Source: an uncultured Parabacteroides sp. (GTDB lineage: Bacteria > Bacteroidota > Bacteroidia > Bacteroidales > Tannerellaceae). Taken from it: a DNA stretch of 9,218 nt. Numbering within the stretch: the stretch's first letter is position 1; the number at the start of each line of letters is the position of its first letter. The stretch is taken from assembly GCA_900552415.1 (NCBI GenBank), contig USAD01000094.1:1-9218 (forward strand), written 5' to 3'. The position numbers and the translations under genes are program-made. This document shows positions 1 to 6,260 of the stretch, one piece after another. Below the pieces are notes generated by a model. It was not told where the DNA came from, ran no database searches, and saw only the letters and a program-made list of their open reading frames with translations.

Positions 1-1038
1 GCTTATATAGCGAATGGTATTGGGAATATTTATTGCAGTGTTGGTAATTTGGAATTTGCGAAAACGTATTTGTGGAAGGCTATTAATATTTCTGATTTTG
101 AGAATGCGCCGAGTTATTCGGCATTAGCGAATATTTATATTAAAGAAGGAAATTCTGATAGTGCTCGTATTTGCTTGGAACAAGCTAGTGCCATTCCTAC
201 TTTAAATAGTAATACTCGCTATTTGATTGCTTATGATTATTATCTGTTAGAAAAAGAGAAGGGTGATTATAAACGAGCTTTAACTTACTTGGAGCAATAT
301 AATGAAGCTGCCGATTCCGCTTTGATCCTGCAAAATCGTGAGAATGTAATCGAAGCAGAGAAGAAATATGAGCACCTGCAGGTTTCGTTGGACAATATGC
401 GTTTGCGGATGCGCCAAAAGAACCTGTTTATATCGTTGGTGGTCTCGATAGCCGTTTGCCTGTTTATTTTGTCGGCCTATTTTATCGCGATTGGCCGGAA
501 GAACAAGAAGATTTACGCGCAGCGGATAGATTTGGCGCATAAGAACAACGAGCTGCTCAGATTGCGTGAGGCCTTGGAGCGTACCCGAAAAGAGCTTCAG
601 GAGTTGGGCGTGCGTGACGATTCCGAGGAGGCATACGAGCGGTTAAAAGGCGAGGAGGCCCGTTTGATCGGACAAATAGCGGAACGTCGCAAGGCGTTGC
701 TGTTATCATCCACTGTCGCCAAGCGGATTGAAAAGTTGATCCGGAAGATAGAGCCGGGTAAAGATGCCTCGCTTACCGAAAAGGATTGGCGGAATATCCT
801 CGCGGAGGTCGAGTCGGTTTATCCCGCTTTCGACCGGAAGTTGGCCGTCTTCAACCTGACGACCGCTGAGTTGTCTTATTGCTATCTGGCCCTGTTCTGT
901 CTCGATACGAAGGCCGAGTCCATCCTGTTGAATATCCTTCCGGATTCCGTTAATAAGACCCGTCATCGGGTGCGTCAGAAGCTCGGCCTTGTCGGGAAGG
1001 AGACCGATCTCTATACTTTCCTGACCCATTTATCCTGA
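1..1038 (+). CDS. TPR / transmembrane / LuxR-like HTH regulator (5' end missing)
   Basis: The reading frame is open from base 1, so the true start lies upstream; 345 residues are visible. Residues 1-115 are helical with TPR-like spacing (for example SALANIYIKEGNSDSARICLEQA). A single hydrophobic transmembrane segment lies at about 142-165 (NLFISLVVSIAVCLFILSAY). A charged coiled coil runs from about 167 to 235. The last 60 residues (FNLTTAELSYCYLALFCLDT, then SVNKTRHRVRQKLGL) resemble the divergent LuxR-type helix-turn-helix found at the C-terminus of many Bacteroidetes TPR regulators. The likely role is a membrane-anchored sensor with a cytoplasmic DNA-binding tail; ligand and targets cannot be read from the sequence. 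Bases 1-300 are about 33% G+C against about 50% for 301-720, a sharp step at the end of the TPR part. The next gene lies 198 bp downstream on the same strand. The architecture is clear, but the DNA-binding function is inferred. Confidence 0.75.
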   Translation, partial: AYIANGIGNIYCSVGNLEFAKTYLWKAINISDFENAPSYSALANIYIKEGNSDSARICLEQASAIPTLNSNTRYLIAYDYYLLEKEKGDYKRALTYLEQYNEAADSALILQNRENVIEAEKKYEHLQVSLDNMRLRMRQKNLFISLVVSIAVCLFILSAYFIAIGRKNKKIYAQRIDLAHKNNELLRLREALERTRKELQELGVRDDSEEAYERLKGEEARLIGQIAERRKALLLSSTVAKRIEKLIRKIEPGKDASLTEKDWRNILAEVESVYPAFDRKLAVFNLTTAELSYCYLALFCLDTKAESILLNILPDSVNKTRHRVRQKLGLVGKETDLYTFLTHLS

Positions 1039-1069
1039 TTTGTCCCGAATCCGGGCGGAGATCTGGAGG

Positions 1070-1099
1070 TTGTCCTATCTGTTGTTTTTTATATCTTTG
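1070..1099 (+). promoter_or_regulatory. Predicted Bacteroidetes-type (sigma-ABfr) promoter
   Basis: TATCTTTG at 1092-1099 matches the Bacteroidetes -7 consensus TAnnTTTG exactly. A TTG at 1070-1072 lies 19 bp upstream, where the -33 TTTG element is expected. Transcription would begin a few bases after 1099, giving a leader of about 130 nt before the ATG at 1237. No obvious terminator separates it from the upstream regulator gene, so read-through is also possible. This is a consensus match only. Confidence 0.55.
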
Positions 1100-1236
1100 G
1101 TAATCAGTCAGTGTGAACTCCTTTTTGTCCATCATTTATTGGGGTTTTTATTTTTATATTCGATGGAAATATTGTTGTTTTGTATCATGAGTCCATGACT
1201 TGGGATGATGGAAACGATTCTTAAATTATTAATACT

Positions 1237-2610
1237 ATGAAGGCTGGATTTTTTATTTTAGGTTTATCCTCTTTAATGGCCCTTTGCGCGACATCGGCCC
1301 TGGGTCAAGAGGCGTACAAGAATTACGACATCGGGAGCTATCGGCTGCCCGACATCACGCGAAATAAGCTGGACTTCTCGTTGAAATCGAATGGTGAGTT
1401 TTACGATTACACCCAAAGCTCGAATACCAGCTCGATCGATGGCAATTTCGACGCGACGTTCAACCGCTACCGCAATGCCCGCACGTTCCGCGGCACGCAG
1501 GAGGCCATATTTAGATTCTCGGGCTCGCATAATAAGGATAACGACGGGGAGAAGCGGGGCTCTTACAACGTGGGTCTGTCCTATAATAACAGCAGCCGTT
1601 TTTATGGCGACGATTACGAGGGGTTGTTCTTCGAGACGGGTGGCCGGGCCTTTTTCTCTTATTACAGAGATAAACTGTCCGGAACGGCGGCGTATCAGAC
1701 AAAATTGAAATCGGGAGATATTGTATTGGCGCTTCCCTTGCGGATGGGTAAAGGCCGTATCGAGCGGGTGGAGGACGCCCGGCAGGCGATCTATATCCTC
1801 GAGAACCTGGCGAAGCGGCAGGTGTTGAGCCGCGAGCTGACGGGTGAGGAGATCGACGCGTTCGCCCGTTTGATCTCGGCCGTGAAGAACAAGCGTTTCT
1901 TCGATGCCCGTTTGCAAATGATCGACGAGGTGACGGCAGTGGATTCTTTCCTCGTGGCGAGTGGCGCGCTGGCCTCGGGCGGGGCGGCCTATTTCACGAC
2001 GCTCTACGATTATTGGATGTATGGCGACCTGTTCGAGCGGAAGTCGGGCACGGAGATCAGCGGCGGCGTGACACCGAGTTTCGGCTACTCCAGATATGAA
2101 AGTCCGATTCTTTTTGATAGTGGAATCGTGGATTTATACGAGTCGCGCCGGCGGATGCCGTCGATCAGCGCGGATGTGCGCTTCGATTTTGAGCGTCCGC
2201 TCAATCTCTATTGGCAGAACTCGGCGTGGGTGAGCTTGTCCGGCAAATATCTGCTTGAGAAGTATTGGGAAAAGGATCAGGGCGACATCAGGTCGGATCG
2301 GAAGGAGAAGAATTACCAGGCGCGTCTGGCGGGTCGTTACGCGTTTGGCTACTATCCGAACTCGCGTACGAATATCAACTTGGGCATTGAGGAGACGTTA
2401 GGCTGGGATAAATATGATTATTTGGCGGATGATGGGTCATTCCTGAGCGTGAATACGTCGCTCGCCTTGGATCTTTACTATTATTTCTCGCCGCAGTTTC
2501 GCTTGGCAGTTAATGGGCTGTTAGTCCATTATTATGAGGACAGGGCAAACAGTGATTACTCTCGTTGGTTGGGTAACCTGACGTTGACGCTGACCTACTC
2601 ATTGTTCTGA
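1237..2610 (+). CDS. Predicted outer-membrane beta-barrel protein of unknown function
   Basis: I do not recognise the family with certainty. Residues 1-23 form a type I signal peptide (hydrophobic core GFFILGLSSLMALC, probable cleavage ALG|QEAY), and C17 does not sit in a proper lipobox. The mature protein is rich in alternating aromatic/polar strands, for example SYNVGLSYNNSSRFYG, RLAGRYAFGYYP, SLALDLYYYF and the final LTLTLTYSLF. A terminal Phe at the end of an amphipathic strand is typical of BAM-inserted barrels. Residues about 170-240 differ: a charged, probably helical stretch (RIERVEDARQAIYILENLAK, later ISAVKNKRFFDARLQMIDEV) that would form a periplasmic insert or an extended loop. 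The ATG at 1237 has an A/T-rich leader and no clear Shine-Dalgarno sequence, which is usual for Bacteroidetes. The gene is alone between a promoter candidate and a strong terminator. It could also be a non-barrel surface protein; the outer-membrane location is inferred. Confidence 0.7.
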   Translation: MKAGFFILGLSSLMALCATSALGQEAYKNYDIGSYRLPDITRNKLDFSLKSNGEFYDYTQSSNTSSIDGNFDATFNRYRNARTFRGTQEAIFRFSGSHNKDNDGEKRGSYNVGLSYNNSSRFYGDDYEGLFFETGGRAFFSYYRDKLSGTAAYQTKLKSGDIVLALPLRMGKGRIERVEDARQAIYILENLAKRQVLSRELTGEEIDAFARLISAVKNKRFFDARLQMIDEVTAVDSFLVASGALASGGAAYFTTLYDYWMYGDLFERKSGTEISGGVTPSFGYSRYESPILFDSGIVDLYESRRRMPSISADVRFDFERPLNLYWQNSAWVSLSGKYLLEKYWEKDQGDIRSDRKEKNYQARLAGRYAFGYYPNSRTNINLGIEETLGWDKYDYLADDGSFLSVNTSLALDLYYYFSPQFRLAVNGLLVHYYEDRANSDYSRWLGNLTLTLTYSLF

Positions 2611-2633
2611 GACTCTCATGATTTGAGATATGA

Positions 2634-2674
2634 AACGAGGGACGTTCTCGAAAGAGACGTCCCTCGTTGTTTTT
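2634..2674 (+). terminator. Strong hairpin terminator between convergent units
   Basis: A 12-bp perfect stem (AACGAGGGACGT at 2634-2645 with its complement at 2657-2668) continues through one bulged T (2646) into a 3-bp CTC/GAG stem closed by a GAAA tetraloop (2650-2653). A run of five T follows at 2670-2674, so it terminates the plus-strand barrel gene. The deoC stop codon (2673-2675) overlaps the T-run, so the same hairpin lies directly after deoC on the minus strand. On that strand the downstream T content is weak, so bidirectional action is plausible but less certain. Confidence 0.85.
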
Positions 2675-3572
2675 ATTCTCCTAGCCGTTTCTCGATATCC
2701 CCGACGAGGCTGCTGGCCCCGATGCGGAACAGCTCCTTGTTGAGCCATTCCTCGCCCAGGATCTCTTTCACGAGCGTATAATAGCGGACGGCATCCTCGG
2801 CCGTACGAACGCCTCCGGAGACTTTTAAGCCTACTTTGTTGCCCGTGATGGACTCGTATTGCTTGAGAACCTTGCAAAGCGTGTAGACGGCCTCTATGGA
2901 GGCGCCAGGATAACCTTTGCCGGTCGATGTCTTGATGAAATCGGCGCCGGAATAGAGGGCAAGAATGGCTGCCCGTTGGATCAGGTCGGTCGTGGCGAGC
3001 GCGCCTGTCTCGAGGATCACCTTCAGTTTCGCCTCGCGGCAGGCGTCCTTGATCTCGGCGATCTCATCGGCGATTTCCTCGTAGGCGCCCTCCATGAAAT
3101 TACCCAGGTTCATCACGATATCGATCTCGTCGGCGCCTTGCATGATGGCCATGGCGACTTCGGCGATCTTGACTTCCGTGAAGGTTTGCGCCGCCGGAAA
3201 ACCACCGGCTACCGAGGCGATACGAACTCCTTCGGCTGTCAGCGCCTGGCGGACCGTCTCGACGAAATTGGGATAGACGCAGATCGCGGCGACATTGGCG
3301 ACATCGGGCCGTGTGCCCTCAAAGTCGTTCACCCGGTCGACCATCTTCCAGACGCTCTCTTTCGTGTCGAGCGTCGTGAGTGAGGTGAGGTCGATGAAAC
3401 CGTGGATTTTCTTCAATGTCTCGGCGTTGAAGTTCGCCTCATAATGCTTGTCGAGGATTGCCTGGGCGGCATGGGTTGTCTTCTCGTTGGTGAGCGGCAA
3501 CTCAAATTTCCCGAAGGCCTCGTGGAACCGGTCGGTCCGCACGGCCTCAAACTCATGAATCAGTTCTTCCAT
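2673..3572 (-). CDS. deoC: Deoxyribose-phosphate aldolase
   Basis: This class I aldolase reversibly cleaves 2-deoxyribose-5-phosphate to glyceraldehyde-3-phosphate and acetaldehyde, the last step of deoxynucleoside catabolism in the cytoplasm. The 299-residue protein carries the DeoC hallmarks: ICVYPNF at 97-103, DEIDIVMNLG at 148-157 with the active-site Asp151, the Schiff-base lysine K214 in DFIKTSTGKG, the proton-relay lysine K250 in GLKVSGGVRTAEDA, and the phosphate-binding end FRIGASSLV at 282-290. It is about 40 residues longer than the E. coli enzyme because of an N-terminal extension. I chose the ATG at 3572. The frame stays open upstream to 3713, but that part overlaps mazG and reads as low-complexity Arg/Pro-rich shadow. 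It is the last gene of the minus-strand operon, 5 bp after the mazG stop, with a terminator hairpin immediately downstream. The assignment is very secure. Confidence 0.96.
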   Translation of the reverse strand: MEELIHEFEAVRTDRFHEAFGKFELPLTNEKTTHAAQAILDKHYEANFNAETLKKIHGFIDLTSLTTLDTKESVWKMVDRVNDFEGTRPDVANVAAICVYPNFVETVRQALTAEGVRIASVAGGFPAAQTFTEVKIAEVAMAIMQGADEIDIVMNLGNFMEGAYEEIADEIAEIKDACREAKLKVILETGALATTDLIQRAAILALYSGADFIKTSTGKGYPGASIEAVYTLCKVLKQYESITGNKVGLKVSGGVRTAEDAVRYYTLVKEILGEEWLNKELFRIGASSLVGDIEKRLGE

Positions 3573-3577
3573 ATTCC

Positions 3578-3931
3578 TTATGCTTTTGATTCGTTTAACT
3601 TCTCGTTGTGGATATGCCGCTCCTTGTCGCGGCTGGTCTTTTTCTCGATGTTCTTCTGGAGGGCGGCGGTCAGGTCGACGCCGGTCTGGTTGGCCAGGCA
3701 GATGAGAACCCAAAGCACGTCGGCCATCTCGTCGGCCAGGTCGCGGTTCTTGTCGCTCTCCTTGAAGGATTGCTCGCCATAAGTGCGGGCCATAATGCGG
3801 GCCACCTCGCCAACCTCTTCCATGAGGATGGCCGTATTGGTAAGCTCATTGAAATAGCGGACGCCATAGGTCTTGATCCAATGGTCCACCAAGGCTTGCG
3901 CCTCCCGGATGGTGATCTCTTGCTTTTCCAT
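3578..3931 (-). CDS. MazG-like nucleotide pyrophosphohydrolase
   Basis: This is a 117-residue single-domain member of the all-alpha MazG/dUTPase NTP pyrophosphohydrolase superfamily. Such enzymes hydrolyse (d)NTPs to the monophosphate and pyrophosphate, often removing non-canonical nucleotides. The metal-binding signature is present: EEVGE at 38-42 (E38, E39, E42) and DLADEMAD at 64-71 (E68 and D71 in an ExxD pattern), followed by the hydrophobic helix VLWVLICLANQTGVDL. The length fits a single-domain MazG-like protein, about half of the tandem-domain E. coli MazG. The ATG at 3931 is preceded by AAGGA (3941-3937) inside the end of dtd. It begins 1 bp after the dtd stop and ends 5 bp before deoC, so translation is probably coupled. 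The exact substrate cannot be read from the sequence. The C-terminal 20 residues are highly charged and probably disordered. Confidence 0.92.
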   Translation of the reverse strand: MEKQEITIREAQALVDHWIKTYGVRYFNELTNTAILMEEVGEVARIMARTYGEQSFKESDKNRDLADEMADVLWVLICLANQTGVDLTAALQKNIEKKTSRDKERHIHNEKLNESKA

Positions 3932-3932
3932 C

Positions 3933-4385
3933 CTATTCCTTGTTTTGCGAGTCGATCCAGATGGTCACGGGGCCATCGTTCAACAGTTCAACCTTCATGT
4001 CGGCGCCGAATGTGCCGGTGCCGATCGTTTTTCCCAGTTGGATCTCCATCTCGGCGCAGAACTTCTCGTACATCGGGATGGCGAAATCGGGTTTCGAGGC
4101 GTGGATGTAGGAGGGACGATTGCCCTTCTTCGTCGAGGCGTGAAGGGTGAATTGGCTTACGACGAGAATCTCGCCGCCGATCTCCAATACGGAACGGTTC
4201 ATAACGCCGTTCTCATCGTCGAAAATACGAAGGTTAACGATCTTTTTCGTCAGCCAGTCGATGTCCTCCTGGGTGTCGCGGTCCTCGATGCCTACTAATA
4301 CCAGCAGGCCGGTTCCGATCTTCGATTTGACCGTGCCGTCGATCGTGACGGACGCGTGTCGTACACGTTGAATTAATGTTCTCAT
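3933..4385 (-). CDS. dtd: D-aminoacyl-tRNA deacylase
   Basis: This enzyme hydrolyses the ester bond of D-aminoacyl-tRNAs (and mischarged Gly-tRNA-Ala in known DTDs), recycling tRNA and keeping D-amino acids out of proteins. The 150-residue length is normal for the family. Visible signatures are the N-terminal MRTLIQRVRHASVTIDG, LRIFDDENGVMNRSVLEIGG at 52-71, the active-site SQFTLHA at 77-83 followed by KKGNRPSY, and the C-terminal NDGPVTIWID with the Gly138-Pro139 cross-subunit element that gives chiral selectivity. The ATG at 4385 gives the canonical N-terminus. It follows uvrC by 30 bp, a gap partly filled by 11-bp repeats, and its TAG stop lies 1 bp before the next start. The assignment is very secure. 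Confidence 0.97.
   Translation of the reverse strand: MRTLIQRVRHASVTIDGTVKSKIGTGLLVLVGIEDRDTQEDIDWLTKKIVNLRIFDDENGVMNRSVLEIGGEILVVSQFTLHASTKKGNRPSYIHASKPDFAIPMYEKFCAEMEIQLGKTIGTGTFGADMKVELLNDGPVTIWIDSQNKE
3937..3941 (-). promoter_or_regulatory. Shine-Dalgarno-like AAGGA for the mazG-like gene
   Basis: On the minus strand AAGGA lies 5 nt before the ATG at 3931 and within the last codons of dtd. It supports this start in an operon where most junctions lack a clear ribosome binding site. Confidence 0.45.
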
Positions 4386-4397
4386 ATTGTCATTCTA

Positions 4398-4441
4398 AAT
4401 TTGTTCACTTTTAATTCACTTTTTGTTCACATTTTGTTCAC
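4398..4441. repeat. Four 11-bp direct repeats across the uvrC 3' end
   Basis: On the plus strand four consecutive 11-bp units end in TTCAC at exactly 4408, 4419, 4430 and 4441: aatttgttcac, ttttaattcac, tttttgttcac and attttgttcac. On the coding (minus) strand this reads as repeated GTGAACAAA. The array covers the last eight uvrC codons, the TGA stop and 18 bp of the uvrC-dtd gap. The period is close to one helical turn. Function is unknown: it may be a slippage product or a protein-binding array. Confidence 0.8.
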
Positions 4442-6260
4442 ACCGCTTTTTTTTATCGAATCCATCGCGTAATGCCTTGGCCTTGGCTTCGCCTACGACG
4501 GCCTTGAGATCGTCGAGGCTGGCCTCCTTGATCCGTTTCACGCTCTTGAAATGGCGCAGGAGAAGCGTCTTTGTTTTCTCGCCAATGCCCTTGATGTTGT
4601 CCAGCTCCGATTTGACCTGGCTCTTGCTTCGCTTATCCTTGTGGAACTGGATGGCGAAACGGTGTACCTCATCCTGGATGCGGGTGAGCAGGTGAAATAG
4701 CGGACTGTCCAGTCGCATGCCGATCGTCTCGGGCGGGAAGCCAAACAGCAATTCGGACGTACGGTGGCGATTGTCTTTTGCCAATCCGGCGATGGGAATG
4801 GAAAGTCCCAGTTCATCCTCGACCACTTCGCGGACAACCTCCATTTGGCCCTTTCCACCGTCGGTAATGATCAGGTCGGGTAGGGGAGCGTTCTCCTCGA
4901 TCGCCCGTTTGTAACGGCGATAGACCACCTCGCGCATCGAGGCGTAATCGTCGGGGCCGACCACCGTCTTGATGTTGAACTTACGATAATCCTGTTTCGA
5001 GGGCTTGCCCATCTTGAAAACGACGCAAGCCGCGACGGCGTCGCTACCCTGAATATTGGAATTATCGAAACATTCGATCTGGGCGGGCAATTTGGGCAGG
5101 TGCAACGCCTCCTGGATCTCTTTCAGGATTCGGGTATTTCGTTGCTCCGGATTGAGCTTCTCCGCCTGCTTGAGTTTGTCCACCTTATATTGCTTCACGT
5201 TCATTTCCGACAATTCGAGCAATTTCCGCTTGTCGCCCCGTTGCGGGATGGTGAAGCTGACGTTGCCCAGGTCTATGTCTAGCTCGAAAGGAACGATGAT
5301 CTCGCGGGCCGTGCTCTGGAAACGCTTGCGCATCTCGACGATGCCCAGGCTGAGCAGCTCCTCTTTCGATTCGTCCAGCCGTTTCTTGTACTCGAAGGTG
5401 TAGGCCTGCACGATCGCTCCGTTGCCGATGTGCATGAAATTAATGTAGGCGGAATAGCCATCCTCAATGATCGAGAAGACATCGATGTTGTGAAGCATGG
5501 GTGTCACGACGGTCGATTTCGAGCGGTAATTCTCGATCACTTCATATTTCTCTTTCACCGCTTGCGCCTCCTCGAAGCGCCACTCGGCGGCCAGCTGTTG
5601 CATCTCCTCGTAAAGGTGCTTGCTGATCTGCGAGATGTTTCCCTTCAGGATCTCTTTTACCTCCGTAATATTCTTCTGGTATTCCTCCAGGCTTTGCAAA
5701 CCCTCGCATGGTCCTTTGCAACGCTTGATGTGATATTCGAGGCAGACCTTGTAGCGGCCTTGCGCGATGCTCTCGGGCGTCAGCGGATATTTACAGGTCC
5801 GGATCGGATAAAGCTCCTTGAGCATTTGAAGCATCACCTTTGCCGTAAAGACGGAAGGGTAGGGACCATAATATTGGGAACCGTCGCGGACAATATTCCG
5901 GGTTTGGAAGACACGCGGGAAATACTCGTTCTTGACGACGATCGAGGGATAGGTCTTGTCGTCTTTCAGCAAGACGTTGTAACGCGGACGGTATTGCTTG
6001 ATCAGGTTGTTCTCGAGCAAGAGCGCGTCCTCTTCGGTGTCCACGACGATGTATTTGATGTCGCGGATCTGCTTGACGAGAACCCGGGTCTTATTGTTGT
6101 CGTGCTCCTTGTTGAAATAGGAGGAGACCCGTCGCTTCAGGTTCTTCGCCTTGCCGACGTAGATGATCGTTCCCTTCTCGTCGTAATATTGGTACGATCC
6201 CGGCTTCTCCGGGATCGCGGCGAGAATGGCCTTTATTTTTTCATCTTTCTCACTGGTCAT
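4416..6260 (-). CDS. uvrC: Excinuclease ABC subunit C
   Basis: UvrC makes both incisions in nucleotide excision repair after UvrA/UvrB damage recognition. The 614-residue length is typical. Domains in order are: a GIY-YIG nuclease at about 16-97 (GSYQYYD, IIYVGKAKNLKRRVSSYF, and metal-binding Glu83 in LLLENNLIK), which cuts 3' of the lesion; a four-cysteine cluster C156, C173, C181, C185 whose last spacings match the proposed Fe-S site of E. coli UvrC; a UVR helix pair at about 218-246 for UvrB contact; an RNase H-like nuclease with D399 (ECFDNSN), D467 (IITDGGKGQ) and the HRFAIQFH segment ending at H540, which cuts on the 5' side; and C-terminal helix-hairpin-helix motifs at about 553-600. 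The ATG at 6260 overlaps the ade stop as ATGA and has no Shine-Dalgarno, so it is probably translated by coupling. The last ten residues are encoded by an A8 tract and 11-bp repeats. Confidence 0.98.
   Translation of the reverse strand: MTSEKDEKIKAILAAIPEKPGSYQYYDEKGTIIYVGKAKNLKRRVSSYFNKEHDNNKTRVLVKQIRDIKYIVVDTEEDALLLENNLIKQYRPRYNVLLKDDKTYPSIVVKNEYFPRVFQTRNIVRDGSQYYGPYPSVFTAKVMLQMLKELYPIRTCKYPLTPESIAQGRYKVCLEYHIKRCKGPCEGLQSLEEYQKNITEVKEILKGNISQISKHLYEEMQQLAAEWRFEEAQAVKEKYEVIENYRSKSTVVTPMLHNIDVFSIIEDGYSAYINFMHIGNGAIVQAYTFEYKKRLDESKEELLSLGIVEMRKRFQSTAREIIVPFELDIDLGNVSFTIPQRGDKRKLLELSEMNVKQYKVDKLKQAEKLNPEQRNTRILKEIQEALHLPKLPAQIECFDNSNIQGSDAVAACVVFKMGKPSKQDYRKFNIKTVVGPDDYASMREVVYRRYKRAIEENAPLPDLIITDGGKGQMEVVREVVEDELGLSIPIAGLAKDNRHRTSELLFGFPPETIGMRLDSPLFHLLTRIQDEVHRFAIQFHKDKRSKSQVKSELDNIKGIGEKTKTLLLRHFKSVKRIKEASLDDLKAVVGEAKAKALRDGFDKKKRCEQNVNKK

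Noticed and set aside
49..51. TTG at 49 as the start of the regulator gene
   Set aside because: The frame stays open to base 1 and the upstream residues (AYIANGIGNIYCSVGN) continue the TPR pattern, so the gene is truncated by the window edge.
1044..1055. CCCG/CGGG hairpin after the regulator gene as a terminator
   Set aside because: The stem is only 4 bp and no T-run follows.
1170..1182. Second promoter candidates (TATTGTTG, TTGTTTTG) close to the barrel gene
   Set aside because: Each has one mismatch to TAnnTTTG and no TTTG/TTG element at the required distance upstream.
1273..1917. A 214-codon minus-strand frame inside the barrel gene
   Set aside because: Shadow of the plus-strand gene, which has a signal peptide and a barrel pattern. 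The antisense product has no motif.
3573..3713. Longer deoC start at 3713
   Set aside because: The extra 47 residues overlap mazG, are Arg/Pro-rich and do not resemble the DeoC N-terminus. The ATG at 3572 fits the family and the operon spacing.
3608..4150. A 180-codon plus-strand frame across mazG and dtd
   Set aside because: It lies opposite two confident genes, its C-terminal half is Arg/Ser-rich low complexity, and no start signal was seen.
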